NCBI RefSeq assembly: GCF_000368925.1
Contig: NZ_KB849756.1
Span: 1,134,271-1,198,270 of the forward strand
Length of the DNA: 64,000 bases
Direction: 5' to 3'
From: Acinetobacter bereziniae LMG 1003 = CIP 70.12
GTDB taxonomy: Bacteria > Pseudomonadota > Gammaproteobacteria > Pseudomonadales > Moraxellaceae
The notes under the pieces were generated by a model that worked only from the letters and a program-made list of their open reading frames with translations, was not told the DNA's origin and searched no databases. Below, in pieces: positions 34,756-44,900 of this stretch. The position numbers and the translations under genes were made by a program. Every line of letters begins with the position of its first letter. Positions within the stretch are counted from its first letter, which is position 1.

Positions 34756-36207
34756 CTATAAGCCTAAACACATATATTTAATGGTCATGAATTCTTCTAA
34801 ACCATATTTTGAACCTTCGCGCCCCACACCCGATTGTTTAACACCACCAAACGGAACGACTTCATTGGAAATTGCGGTGGAGTTCATTCCCACCATGCCA
34901 TATTCGAGTTGTTCAGCTACGCGCCAAATTCTCGAAATATTTTCACTGTAGACATAAGCCGCTAAACCAAAAATCGTATCATTGGCTTGTGCAACGACAT
35001 CTGCTTCTTCACTGAAGCGAATCAGTGGTGCAACAGGTCCAAAGATTTCCTCTTGTACGATTTCCATCTGCTGATTTACACCAGTTAAAACCGTGGGTTC
35101 AAAGAATGTTTGCCCCAATGCATGCGGTTTACCGCCACAAGCCACTTGCGCCCCTTTTTCACAGGCATCATCAATCAATTGCTGGGCTTTTACGACCGCT
35201 TTTTCATTGATTAAAGGACCAATCTGTACGTTTGCTTCAAGACCATTGCCAATTTTGAATTTTTGCACTTCTTGCACAAACTTTTCAGTAAATGCCTGAT
35301 AAATCTTGTCATGCACATAAATACGATTGGCACAAACACACGTTTGTCCAGCATTACGGAATTTAGCAAAAATCGCACCTTGAACAGCTTTATCGAGGTC
35401 AGCATCATCAAAAATGATTAACGGTGCATTTCCACCCAATTCCAATGCCAGTTTTTTAATGGTGCTTGAACATTGCTGCATCAATAAACGACCGACAGGC
35501 GTAGACCCTGTAAATGTTAATTTTTTAACTTTTTCATGACTGGTAAATACCGCACCTATTTCTTGTGATTTACCGGTTACAACATTGATTACACCAGCAG
35601 GAATACCTACCATTTCAGCTAACTTCGCCAAGGCTAAAGCACTGTATGGTGTTTCATTGGCGGGTTTAATCACAATGCTACAGCCTGCTGCTAAAGCAGG
35701 AGCTGCTTTACGGGTAATCATCGCAATCGGAAAGTTCCAAGGTGTAATTGCAGCAACAACACCGACAGGCTCTTTACTGATGATAAAACGTTGTTGATTG
35801 TTGGTGGTTGGAATTACATCACCATAAACACGTTTTCCCTCTTCAGCAAACCATTGGATAAATGAAGCCGCATATTTCACTTCACCCAATGCTTCAGCCA
35901 AAGGTTTACCCTGTTCAACCGTCATGATATATGCCAGCTCATCTGCATTCGCCAACACCAACTGATACCAAGCAAGCAATAAATCCGCACGTTGCTGTGC
36001 AGTTAACGCTTTCCATGAAGCCAATGCTTGATAAGCAACTTCAATGGCTTGTGTTGCTTCAGCTGTTCCCATATTCGGAATCACACCAATTTCTTCACCT
36101 GTTGCTGGATTGGTTACAGGTACAGTGTCATGAGATTGAGCATCGATCCATTGACCATTGACCAATCCACGTTGTTGAAATAACTGACGACCTTGCAAAC
36201 TTGTCAT
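34756..36207 (-). CDS. NAD(P)-dependent semialdehyde dehydrogenase, probably malic semialdehyde dehydrogenase of carnitine breakdown
   Basis: This 483-residue aldehyde dehydrogenase resembles GabD-type succinate-semialdehyde dehydrogenases: TPWNFPIAMITRKAAPALAAG, the general-base segment LELGGNAPLIIFDDAD, and the catalytic cysteine in FRNAGQTCVCANR. Its position between cntA and cntB indicates that it oxidises malic semialdehyde, the product of CntAB cleavage of carnitine, to malate. The dehydrogenase at 40095 would then act on that malate. The specific substrate is inferred from context. Confidence 0.9.
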   Translation of the reverse strand: MTSLQGRQLFQQRGLVNGQWIDAQSHDTVPVTNPATGEEIGVIPNMGTAEATQAIEVAYQALASWKALTAQQRADLLLAWYQLVLANADELAYIMTVEQGKPLAEALGEVKYAASFIQWFAEEGKRVYGDVIPTTNNQQRFIISKEPVGVVAAITPWNFPIAMITRKAAPALAAGCSIVIKPANETPYSALALAKLAEMVGIPAGVINVVTGKSQEIGAVFTSHEKVKKLTFTGSTPVGRLLMQQCSSTIKKLALELGGNAPLIIFDDADLDKAVQGAIFAKFRNAGQTCVCANRIYVHDKIYQAFTEKFVQEVQKFKIGNGLEANVQIGPLINEKAVVKAQQLIDDACEKGAQVACGGKPHALGQTFFEPTVLTGVNQQMEIVQEEIFGPVAPLIRFSEEADVVAQANDTIFGLAAYVYSENISRIWRVAEQLEYGMVGMNSTAISNEVVPFGGVKQSGVGREGSKYGLEEFMTIKYMCLGL

Positions 36208-36270
36208 GTCATGATCCTATAAAGTGACAAGAAGGTACGGCTAGATTTGCCGCACCTCTAAATTGATGAA

Positions 36271-37386
36271 TTACTGATGGTATTGCGCAACCAGATTTTG
36301 GAAATATGCAATACCATGTTCGCTGATACCTGAACGTTGTCTATCAGTCATAATACGACCTTGACCACGATATCCCCGTGATTTCAACCCACGTTGCACA
36401 CTTTCAACCAGATTTAAATCTTCAGGACGGAATACATTACGATACCATTCAATCAAATCTTTCTGATCTTGAGTGAGTTCTTCATTGGTAAAGTAAATGT
36501 CATAATGTTGTAAGGTCGTTTCAGCATCAACAGGAAATTCATAAATCACTGTCATAAAATTGCTACCTGGTGGAACATTAAACATGGTGCATGGCCACGT
36601 CCAAAAACCACTGAAGGTTGGGTCTTGAACAGATGGATCTAATTTGAATGATTTTTCTGAAGAACGTGCATAACCGTATTGTAAAGTCCAGTTTTGATGT
36701 GTGGTGTGCCAATATTTATCGACTTGCACTGAATCTGCAAAACCAGGATGCGCAGGACCACAGTGATAACATTCCATATAGTTATCAACGATCACTTTCC
36801 AGTTTGCTGGTGTTTCAGTGACAAAACGTGCTGCAAGTTTTAAATCTTTGATGACTGCACAGCTTTCATTGAGCTTTTGGGCAAATTCAGGTAACTGATC
36901 TTCTACACAAGTTGCATTTTCATCCATATTGATAAAAATAAAACCTGCATATTCTTCCACCTTTAACGGCACCATACTTGAGTTTTGTTTATCAAATGAC
37001 TCAACATGGTCACAGTTACGTGCCAAAGCCAAGCTACCATCTAACTTAAATGTCCATGCATGGTATGGACAGGTAATCACGTTTTTTGCTTTACCACTGC
37101 CACTGAGCAACTCATGACCACGATGTGGGCATACATTATAGAAAGCGCGTAAAATATTATCTTTACCACGGATCACAATGATGTTTTCACCAATCACCTT
37201 GCGGGTAATATAATCATTGGCTTGTGCAACTTCACTGCCATGTGCCACACAAATCCAGCTTTTTGCAAAAATTTCTTCTTTCTCACGTTCAAAAACTTGT
37301 GAAGATGTATAGAACACTTTTGGGAAGGTCCATGCTACATCTGGGTTTGAGCAGAAATCTTCGGGTAATTTTTCAACTGCATTCAT
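36271..37386 (-). CDS. cntA: Carnitine monooxygenase oxygenase subunit, Rieske type (CntA/YeaW type)
   Basis: This 371-residue Rieske oxygenase has the [2Fe-2S] motif CPHRGHELLSGSGKAKNVITCPYHAW split as C-x-H and C-x2-H. The mononuclear iron site follows in DNYMECYHCGPAHPGF. CntA with CntB cleaves L-carnitine to trimethylamine and malic semialdehyde. The enzyme is well characterised in A. baumannii and the text here is very similar. Neighbouring BCCT transporter, dehydrogenases and cntB support the call. Confidence 0.96.
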   Translation of the reverse strand: MNAVEKLPEDFCSNPDVAWTFPKVFYTSSQVFEREKEEIFAKSWICVAHGSEVAQANDYITRKVIGENIIVIRGKDNILRAFYNVCPHRGHELLSGSGKAKNVITCPYHAWTFKLDGSLALARNCDHVESFDKQNSSMVPLKVEEYAGFIFINMDENATCVEDQLPEFAQKLNESCAVIKDLKLAARFVTETPANWKVIVDNYMECYHCGPAHPGFADSVQVDKYWHTTHQNWTLQYGYARSSEKSFKLDPSVQDPTFSGFWTWPCTMFNVPPGSNFMTVIYEFPVDAETTLQHYDIYFTNEELTQDQKDLIEWYRNVFRPEDLNLVESVQRGLKSRGYRGQGRIMTDRQRSGISEHGIAYFQNLVAQYHQ

Positions 37387-37451
37387 GGTTTTACTCCATT
37401 AAACTCTTTTGTCCTAACGACCGTTTCATTAAAAATTGGCTGATGCCCAAA

Positions 37452-38405
37452 TCAATTGAGCATTTGCTTTATTGAACTCAGCATCTGCTGATATAAATCC
37501 TGTACGACTGGGCAATCACGAACTAAGCGTAGACTGCCATGTAGCAATCCCTTTCCAAGATAAAATTCCGTTTCGATATTGGCTTGTTTTAAGCTGTCAG
37601 CAAAAATACGTCCTTCATCACTTAAAGGGTCATACTCTGCTACAGCAATAAAACTCGCTGGCATACCAGAAAAATCCTGAGCGAACAACGGCGATAAACG
37701 TAAGTCTTGCCAATCATTTTCATTGGGTGCATAAGCTGTTAAGTAATAACGCATGTCTACTACGCTCAGTAACGGTGCTTGTCGATGCCGCAGGCAAGAT
37801 TCGCTATCAAACTGGGTGGTTAGACTTGGATAAATCAGTACAAGACCACATGCTTGATTTGCCGTATGTTGTAACTGAACTGCCAGTGACGCCGCTAAAT
37901 TACCACCTGCACTATCTCCTGCTAATACGATTTGATCTGGATTAATACTCCATTCAATCGCATGTTGTTTAAGCCAGAGGTAAACCGTTTCACAGTCTTC
38001 ATAAGCTGCTGGAAAGTGATATTCAGGCGCTAATCGGTAATCGATACTCAGTACCACAACATTGAGATCACGACACAGATAACGGGTGATAAATTCATGT
38101 GAATCTAAATTTCCCACCATCCAACCACCGCCATGAATATAAACAACGCATGACCACCCTTTTTCTGGTGCTTCACCAAGTGGGTAATACAATCGAACAT
38201 TCACTGGATGCGTGATATGCGGTACGACTCTATCTTCAATATTGACTGTGCCATCTCTTGGCAAAGTGTAGTGTAAACACATCGCATCATAGGCAGCACG
38301 TATTGAATCAATATCCTGATCCGCAGGTGAATAAATACTGCTCCAATATACTAAGCTTTGCATTTCTTCACTTAATTCATAGTTCATGTTCGATTGTGCT
38401 GTCAT
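37452..38405 (-). CDS. Alpha/beta hydrolase (HSL/GDXG type) in the carnitine operon
   Basis: This 317-residue hydrolase has the oxyanion-hole motif HGGGW (VVYIHGGGWMVGN), the nucleophile elbow GDSAGGNLA and a C-terminal LLHGSLRL containing the catalytic His. It belongs to the hormone-sensitive-lipase-like esterases. Its start overlaps the BCCT gene stop by 4 bp (ATGA), so it is cotranslated with the transporter. Cleavage of acylcarnitines or another carnitine ester to free carnitine would fit the location; no direct evidence. Confidence 0.88.
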   Translation of the reverse strand: MTAQSNMNYELSEEMQSLVYWSSIYSPADQDIDSIRAAYDAMCLHYTLPRDGTVNIEDRVVPHITHPVNVRLYYPLGEAPEKGWSCVVYIHGGGWMVGNLDSHEFITRYLCRDLNVVVLSIDYRLAPEYHFPAAYEDCETVYLWLKQHAIEWSINPDQIVLAGDSAGGNLAASLAVQLQHTANQACGLVLIYPSLTTQFDSESCLRHRQAPLLSVVDMRYYLTAYAPNENDWQDLRLSPLFAQDFSGMPASFIAVAEYDPLSDEGRIFADSLKQANIETEFYLGKGLLHGSLRLVRDCPVVQDLYQQMLSSIKQMLN

Positions 38406-40051
38406 GACAATTCCTTTTGACTTGCCTTATCTGCAATCGGCTCAATGGCAACATCAATATGCATATGCTTATTGGCTTCTGTATGATCCAATGATTGCAA
38501 TTCATTAAAGCTACTTTGCTCAATCAGATGTGATGGAATCTTTGAATAATCCTCAATCAACCATTTCACTAAGCCATACGTCTGTATCAGAATAATCACG
38601 ATAAAAGGCAAGGCGGTCACAATCGTTGCCGTTTTCATAGTGTCTAAAGGTGCTTTAGAAAAAATCATCGCAATGGGTACCAAGGTCAGCATCAAGCACC
38701 AGAATAACCGAGCATTTGGTGATGGATCTTGTCCTTCACTTAAGCCACGTGTACAGGTTGCCGAGACGGCATAACCAACCGCATCCATATGCGCTGCAAG
38801 GAAAATCACCATAATGCCGAGGAAGATCCACATCATCAGCTTGCCTGCTGGTAAAAGACCCAACAGTTGACTGATCGCAACTTCACCGCCTTGCTGACTC
38901 AAGACTTGGGGAACATTCACCATGCCATGAATAAAGTTATATACACTGTAGTTTTCAAATACACCGAAGATGAACCATAAACCAACGCTACCACCTATCA
39001 CCATGGCAAGAATCACTTCTTTAATGGTGCGTCCTTTTGAAACTCGGGTAACAAAAAGTGCGACACCCGGTGCATAAGAAATCCACCACAACCAATAGAA
39101 AACCGTCCATTCACGGGTGAACTTTCCATCGCCCATCGGGTCTGTAAATAAACTCATATCAACAAAGTTGGTTGCCATAAGACCAAAACTCATCAATGAA
39201 TTATTCATAATGAATTGGGTCGGTCCAAAGCACAGGACATAGATTGCGAACAGTACCACACCCAGACAAACCATATGGCTGAGACGCTGCATCCCTTTGT
39301 CCATACCGACATAAGAACTCAAGGCAAATAAAATCGATACCGCAAAAATGATGACGACCTTGGTCATAAAGGTATTTGGAATACCGGTTAGCTGCGACAA
39401 AATATTGGTAAAGGTCACTGCGGTCAGTACCAATGAAATGGTTAAGGCACCAAACATACACAGCAAGAACATTAAATCAACCAAACGTCCAACGGGTCCT
39501 GTTGACTTAAACCCTGTGACCGCCTCTATCATCGAAGCCAAGCTCAAGCCTTTATTCTTTCTCACATGATAGCTATAGCACAGTGAAATAGACGCAAGTG
39601 CATAGATCGACCATGCGCTTAAACCAGAGTGAAAGAATGAATATGCCACACTGTATTTGAGTGCTTCGGCAGATTCGGGTGCTAAATTTAAGCCCGGGGT
39701 TTGGTAATAATATGCCCAGTCCAAAAAGCCCCAATACAATGTCGAAGAACCAATGCCCGATAAAATGAACATAAAAATCCACGACATGGTGCTGTATTCA
39801 GGTTTTCCCTCTCCCAACTTGATTTTGCCGTATTTACTAAATGCCAAACCAAAGGTAAAAATAATTGATAAAAAAGCAAATAAAAGCACCGGTGTGGTAA
39901 ATACCGAAGTCGTCCAGTGCATCCATTTAGAAGCCAATTCTATTGATTCAGATGAGTAGATCGCTAAACCAGCCACCGAAATAAATACAACGGCAAGACT
40001 GGTTATAGCTAAGGTCTTATCTGTATAGAGTTTTGTATTTTGATTATCCAT
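38402..40051 (-). CDS. BCCT-family transporter, probably carnitine/betaine uptake
   Basis: This 549-residue membrane protein has about 12 hydrophobic segments and the BCCT signature region WTVFYWLWWISYAPGVALFVTRVSKGRT (tryptophan-rich TM8 motif). BCCT carriers import quaternary ammonium compounds such as carnitine, choline and betaine. Its place between the malate dehydrogenase and the hydrolase/cntA genes points to carnitine uptake for catabolism rather than osmoprotection. Confidence 0.94.
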   Translation of the reverse strand: MDNQNTKLYTDKTLAITSLAVVFISVAGLAIYSSESIELASKWMHWTTSVFTTPVLLFAFLSIIFTFGLAFSKYGKIKLGEGKPEYSTMSWIFMFILSGIGSSTLYWGFLDWAYYYQTPGLNLAPESAEALKYSVAYSFFHSGLSAWSIYALASISLCYSYHVRKNKGLSLASMIEAVTGFKSTGPVGRLVDLMFLLCMFGALTISLVLTAVTFTNILSQLTGIPNTFMTKVVIIFAVSILFALSSYVGMDKGMQRLSHMVCLGVVLFAIYVLCFGPTQFIMNNSLMSFGLMATNFVDMSLFTDPMGDGKFTREWTVFYWLWWISYAPGVALFVTRVSKGRTIKEVILAMVIGGSVGLWFIFGVFENYSVYNFIHGMVNVPQVLSQQGGEVAISQLLGLLPAGKLMMWIFLGIMVIFLAAHMDAVGYAVSATCTRGLSEGQDPSPNARLFWCLMLTLVPIAMIFSKAPLDTMKTATIVTALPFIVIILIQTYGLVKWLIEDYSKIPSHLIEQSSFNELQSLDHTEANKHMHIDVAIEPIADKASQKELS

Positions 40052-40094
40052 ATCTATTCAATCCATCTTGGATTTTGATCATTCCATATGGTGG

Positions 40095-41207
40095 TTATTC
40101 CATAGCGAATAAATCCATTTTCTCGTGAGTTACAAATGATGCAATGGCATCTCCAACTTGATAAGTTTTTGCAGTTCCGCCAACATCCGGCGTTTTAGGT
40201 CCATGAACCAAGATATGTTCAATCGCCTGCATAATGTCTTGCCCTGCCTGAATCACCTGTTCATCCCCATCTGCCAAGAAATCCAACATCATGGCACCTG
40301 ACCAAATTGCAGCGATCGGGTTGGCAATTTGCTGACCAAAAATATCTGGAGCAGAACCATGTACAGGCTCAAACAATGACGGGAACTTACGTTCAGGATT
40401 GAGATTTGCAGATGCTGCTAAACCAATCGTTCCTGTACAAGCAGGTCCCAAATCAGACAAAATATCGCCAAACAAATTCGATGCAACCACTACATCAAAA
40501 CGTTCAGGCTGTAGTACAAATCGGGCAGCTAAAATATCAACATGTTGTTTATCTGCTTTGATTTGCGGATATTGTTTTGCCATTTCATCCACACGTTCGT
40601 CCCAATATGGCATGCTGACAGCAATTCCATTGGACTTGGTTGCAGCTGTGATCTTTTGAGCATCACGTTGACTGGCAAATTCAAATGCATATTTCAAAAT
40701 GCGATCTACCCCATGACGAGTAAATACCGCTTCCTGTAATACGAACTCTCGATCAGTGCCTTCAAAAGCTTTGCCACCTATTGCGGAATATTCGCCTTCA
40801 CTGTTTTCACGCACCACATAAAAATCAATATCACCTGGCTGTTTACCTGCAAGTGGGCATTTCACCCCTGGCATTAATCGAACTGGGCGTAAATTCACAT
40901 ATTGATCAAAACGACGGCGGAACTGCAGCAATGAGCCCCAAAGTGAAATATGATCGGGTACTTTTTCAGGCCAACCTACAGCACCAAAGAAGATTGCATC
41001 ATATTGCTGTAAAACCTCAAACCAGTTATCCGGCATCATTTTGCCGTGTTCAAGGTAATAATCGCAGCTTGCCCAATCAAAGGTATCCATTTGAAGTTCA
41101 ATACCATATTTATCAGCTGCTGCCTTTACAACCTTGATTCCTTCTGGTAGAACTTCTAAACCAATCCCATCACCTGCAATCGTGGCAACTTTATACTTTT
41201 TTGCCAT
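40095..41207 (-). CDS. Beta-decarboxylating D-malate/tartrate-type dehydrogenase
   Basis: This 370-residue enzyme is of the isocitrate/isopropylmalate dehydrogenase family, with AGDGIGLEVLPEG at the N-terminus, the substrate-binding FYVVRENSEGEYS and NLFGDILSDLGP. The YVVRENSEGEY variant is typical of tartrate/D-malate dehydrogenases (TtuC/DmlA). It would convert the malate formed from carnitine to pyruvate and CO2 with NAD+. It is the first gene of the minus-strand operon and is divergent from the LysR gene. Which malate stereoisomer is used cannot be told from sequence. Confidence 0.9.
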   Translation of the reverse strand: MAKKYKVATIAGDGIGLEVLPEGIKVVKAAADKYGIELQMDTFDWASCDYYLEHGKMMPDNWFEVLQQYDAIFFGAVGWPEKVPDHISLWGSLLQFRRRFDQYVNLRPVRLMPGVKCPLAGKQPGDIDFYVVRENSEGEYSAIGGKAFEGTDREFVLQEAVFTRHGVDRILKYAFEFASQRDAQKITAATKSNGIAVSMPYWDERVDEMAKQYPQIKADKQHVDILAARFVLQPERFDVVVASNLFGDILSDLGPACTGTIGLAASANLNPERKFPSLFEPVHGSAPDIFGQQIANPIAAIWSGAMMLDFLADGDEQVIQAGQDIMQAIEHILVHGPKTPDVGGTAKTYQVGDAIASFVTHEKMDLFAME

Positions 41208-41307
41208 AACGCTCCCTTACACCTTTGGTTAATATCCTTAGATGTAAACATGCTGTTTTCAGCAAAAATGATCAATAAGAAAACTATCACCCCAATGGAC
41301 ACGGATC

Positions 41308-42288
41308 GTGAATAATCTACCTAACCTATCGGATTTAAAGGTTTTTTGCACAGTCGCAAAACGTAAGAGTTTTGTCGATTCTGCGGATGAGCTTGGCGTT
41401 TCGCCTGCTTTTATTAGTAAGCGGATCAACATTTTAGAGACCAATTTAAATTGTAAATTGTTTCATAGAAGTACACGCCATGTCAGTTTGACGGAAGATG
41501 GCAAACTTATACTCGATCGTGTTGCGCATATTTTGGACGAGTTTGATGAGATTAGTGAACTGGTCAATAACCCATTAAGTACGCCAACAGGACATCTGGA
41601 TATTGTCAGCAGCTTTGGGTTTGGTCGAAAACATGTGGCGCCCATCTTGTCAAAACTGATGACCATGTATCCAAAACTGGAGATACAGTTTGATACCATT
41701 GATAATACTAAGGATCTGATTCAACACAGTATTGATTTGGATATTCGTATTGGTAACGAAATTGCACCCAATATGATTGCAAAAAAACTGGTGCCTAATT
41801 TTCGAATTTTTTGTGCTGCACCCAGTTATATCCTTAAAAATGGTGCGCCTGAAAATTTAGAAGATTTACGGCATCATGACTGCTTAACCATTAGTGAGCG
41901 TGATCAATCCTCTGTATTATGGAAATTACGTCACGCATCAGAAGATATGTCGGTACATGTTACACCGCGCTTTATTTCAAACAATGGGGAAATTATTCAT
42001 CAGCTTGCTGTAGAAGGTCACGGGATTATTTTACGTTCAATTTGGGATGTTGCCGATGAATTGATTAGTGGACAGTTACAACACATTCTTCCAGAATATT
42101 GGCAAGATGCAGATGTATGGGCAGTCTATCCATCACGTTTGAAAAGTTCATCCAAATTACAAACCTGTATTTTGTTTATTCAAAATGAATTATTGAATCG
42201 TTTGCAACATATCCAAAACCTATCACGAGGACAGTTGATTCAACCTGTAGAATCTGTTCAACACAGCGCTGAGAAGGTATTTTTATAG
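41308..42288 (+). CDS. LysR-family regulator, probably of the carnitine operon
   Basis: This 326-residue protein has the N-terminal LysR helix-turn-helix (LSDLKVFCTVAKRKSFVDSAD, then VSPAFISKRINILE) and a periplasmic-binding-like C-domain. It starts at a GTG 100 bp from the divergent dehydrogenase gene, the classic arrangement for a LysR regulator and its target. A DmlR-like role, activating malate/carnitine genes, is inferred from position and family. Confidence 0.9.
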   Translation: MNNLPNLSDLKVFCTVAKRKSFVDSADELGVSPAFISKRINILETNLNCKLFHRSTRHVSLTEDGKLILDRVAHILDEFDEISELVNNPLSTPTGHLDIVSSFGFGRKHVAPILSKLMTMYPKLEIQFDTIDNTKDLIQHSIDLDIRIGNEIAPNMIAKKLVPNFRIFCAAPSYILKNGAPENLEDLRHHDCLTISERDQSSVLWKLRHASEDMSVHVTPRFISNNGEIIHQLAVEGHGIILRSIWDVADELISGQLQHILPEYWQDADVWAVYPSRLKSSSKLQTCILFIQNELLNRLQHIQNLSRGQLIQPVESVQHSAEKVFL

Positions 42289-42366
42289 GTATGCTTAGAT
42301 TTTTGTTTTTTTAAATATCATCAATCATCAGCTTGATAAAACTGATGATCTACTGACGCTTAAACT

Positions 42367-43200
42367 ATGAGCACAACGATATTTGGTCTAATTTTACTGG
42401 CAGCAGTATTTCATGCAACATGGAATGCGATTGTCAAAGCGGGCTCAAATAAGTTCTTAACCACCGTACTGGTTACTACATCAGCAGCAGTTTTAGCCAT
42501 GCTATTGCTGCCCTTTTTTCCGATGCCCAACAGTGCAAGCTGGGTTTATATTTTAGCATCTACAGTGATACAAATTGTCTATTTTGGTATGGTCGCAAAA
42601 ATCTATCATATCGCAGACATGGGACTGACCTACCCGTTAATGCGAGGTACTGCACCGCTTATCGTTGCTGTTTTAGGGACATTGTTGCTGGATGAAAAGC
42701 TCGAATTCTATGCATGGCTTGGTATCATCACGATTTCCATCGGCATTTTATCCATGATCTTCGCTGCACCTAAAAAGGGACGAAAAGGGATTGGTTTAGC
42801 CTTGTTAAATACAATCTTGATTGCGAGTTATACCTTGGTGGATGGACATGGGATTCGCCTTTCTGGATCAGCTATTTCTTATATCTTATGGAGTTTTGTA
42901 CTTTCTGGACTGATTTTTTTTATTTTTGCCTTAAAAATGCAGTATCGACAGATGGGGAATTATTTCCGTTTAAATTGGCATCTTGGTTTAATCGGTGGAA
43001 TCGGTTCATTTTTCTCTTATGGTCTCGCCTTGTGGGCAATGACACTCGCACCTGTTGCCATCGTTGCCGCATTGCGTGAAACTTCAATTTTATTTGCGAC
43101 TTTAATTGCGATTTTCATTTTAAAAGAACGTGCTACGATCACCCGAATTCTATCATCCTGTATTATTTTAATCGGTGCACTAATTTTGAGAGTTAGCTAA
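42367..43200 (+). CDS. EamA/DMT-family membrane transporter
   Basis: This 277-residue protein has about ten hydrophobic segments in two repeated halves, each with the DMT pattern (LMRGTAPLIVAVLGTLLLDEKL and ALRETSILFATLIAIFILKERA). Such carriers export or exchange small metabolites. It follows the LysR gene by 78 bp in the same direction and might be cotranscribed. The substrate is unknown. Confidence 0.9.
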   Translation: MSTTIFGLILLAAVFHATWNAIVKAGSNKFLTTVLVTTSAAVLAMLLLPFFPMPNSASWVYILASTVIQIVYFGMVAKIYHIADMGLTYPLMRGTAPLIVAVLGTLLLDEKLEFYAWLGIITISIGILSMIFAAPKKGRKGIGLALLNTILIASYTLVDGHGIRLSGSAISYILWSFVLSGLIFFIFALKMQYRQMGNYFRLNWHLGLIGGIGSFFSYGLALWAMTLAPVAIVAALRETSILFATLIAIFILKERATITRILSSCIILIGALILRVS

Positions 43201-43278
43201 CGCTTGATCACCAACAGCTCATTCCCAAATAGGCATCAATTAAACATCACTCTCTTTAAACCTCAGTTCAATTAAAAA

Positions 43279-43303
43279 GCCAGCTTATTTGGATAAAGCT
43301 GGC
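43279..43303 (-). terminator. Intrinsic terminator of the porin gene
   Basis: GCCAGCTT (43279-43286) and AAGCTGGC (43296-43303) form an 8-bp stem. Read on the minus strand it is followed by TTTTTAATT (43278 leftward), placing a proper terminator 18 bp after the porin stop. Confidence 0.8.
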
Positions 43304-43321
43304 CCAATGGTCATGCTTTGT

Positions 43322-44506
43322 TTAGAAATAATAGCCTAGTGATAAATAAAACAATTTATTCCACTGATTACTTTCTCCCTGTGCAAGACCGTTTGCACCG
43401 CCTCCAGTCATCGGATCATTGCGACTCCAAATATATTCGCCCTGAATGCCAATTGCTTTGTAGTTAAAATACACCCCAGCGGTGAGTCGATCTGAATCTT
43501 GGTAACCTGTTTGATCTTTAAAGTAGCGACTATAAGCCAAATAAGGTTTTATATTCTCCAACTGATGAAAAGGCTGTGCCAATGTATAATTAATTTCATT
43601 AGACATAAACTTGCCTTTATTTGCCACTTGGTATGGATAATCGAAGGCTCCCATAGTCGAACTATTTGGTAGCAAATTGTCCGCATTGTTAATATTTTGC
43701 TCACCTGCCAAAAATAGCCATTGCCATGCTTGGTAGTTCAAGGTGTTAAATACAGCCCATGTACGACGATGTCCATCTTGTTGAGTTCGGTTGTTTTCCA
43801 ATTCTGAATACCAATATGAACCACCGATTTCAGTCGAAAAGTTTTGTGATTTGTCCAAATCAAACTTTCTAGACAAACGTGTGATCCACATATTTTTTTC
43901 TTCAATATCTGTACCCTGACTTAAATCATCTGCTTGAACAAAATTGCCACTGTATCGACTTGCATCTTTGGATGTGCCTGTATAATTTCCACCATCAGTA
44001 GGATAGAAACCTAAATTAAAATTGTATTGATCATTTTTAAATTGATATTTTAGCCCTAGATTTTGTATGTCTTCAAAACCCACAGTGTTCAGCAATGTTT
44101 CATAATAACTATTGCCCCATAATCGACCAAAACCAAAATCTACAGATTGAAACCCGACAGACAAACGCTGCTGATCTGAAAACTTATAGCCTGCCCATGC
44201 ATCTTTTAAAAACCAAGCATCACATAAACGACTGTATTGATAACAGCGAACATCCATCGAAGCGATCCAATTGGGGTTTTCATAACTCAAAACAGCTTTA
44301 ATATCTGCAAGTTGCCAATCCTGATTTTTAGAGCCCTCATTTGCCTCGACAACATAATCTTTGTACATATAGCGTGTTCGAATTGCGCCTGTGAGTTTCA
44401 GTTCCCCTGATTCTGTTTTAGGATCGCCTATACTTAAATCAGCTGCTAAAACAGGCATATTCGCTAACATACCCATTGATCCCAAAATTAAGAGTGCCTT
44501 CTTCAT
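43322..44506 (-). CDS. Outer-membrane porin
   Basis: This 394-residue protein has a signal peptide ending near VLAA, many alternating aromatic/polar stretches typical of beta-strands, and a terminal aromatic signature (LFYLSLGYYF). It looks like a 16- to 18-strand porin; OprD-like or alginate/phosphate-porin relatives are possible, but I cannot name a subfamily. It lies at the edge of the carnitine region on the same strand as the carnitine operon, separated by the LysR and EamA genes, and may serve entry of its substrates. Confidence 0.8.
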   Translation of the reverse strand: MKKALLILGSMGMLANMPVLAADLSIGDPKTESGELKLTGAIRTRYMYKDYVVEANEGSKNQDWQLADIKAVLSYENPNWIASMDVRCYQYSRLCDAWFLKDAWAGYKFSDQQRLSVGFQSVDFGFGRLWGNSYYETLLNTVGFEDIQNLGLKYQFKNDQYNFNLGFYPTDGGNYTGTSKDASRYSGNFVQADDLSQGTDIEEKNMWITRLSRKFDLDKSQNFSTEIGGSYWYSELENNRTQQDGHRRTWAVFNTLNYQAWQWLFLAGEQNINNADNLLPNSSTMGAFDYPYQVANKGKFMSNEINYTLAQPFHQLENIKPYLAYSRYFKDQTGYQDSDRLTAGVYFNYKAIGIQGEYIWSRNDPMTGGGANGLAQGESNQWNKLFYLSLGYYF

Positions 44507-44900
44507 TATTCTACTTCCTTGTTTATCCTGCTAAGAAAATGAACAAATTCAACAAGACAAACAATGCTGAAACTATGTCGTCAGCATTTACAAAGTGTGT
44601 TTAATTTATGCTAATTATATTTAAATCATGCAAAATACTTTATTTTTTTAAATGAATATTCAAGTTATAAGTCGATATTTAAACAAAAATTACAATATTG
44701 AAAGATGTGTACCAAGGATGATCATCTTGTTTATCAACCCAGATCATATTTTAAGGTTTTATAATTTTAATAGAAAAATACTGTATAAGCTGACAATGCA
44801 CATAAGATTCTAAAAATACTGATTTTGAACTTTTTGATCAGTTTTCAGTTTTTATATTTCTGGCTTTGTCAGTCTCTTTAAAAAAAAATACATTTTAGTA
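44507..44900. other. Intergenic between two minus-strand genes, nothing recognised
   Basis: About 390 bp of AT-rich DNA upstream of the porin and downstream of the DUF4189 gene. It must hold the porin promoter. No clear hairpin, repeat or coding frame is visible. Confidence 0.5.
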
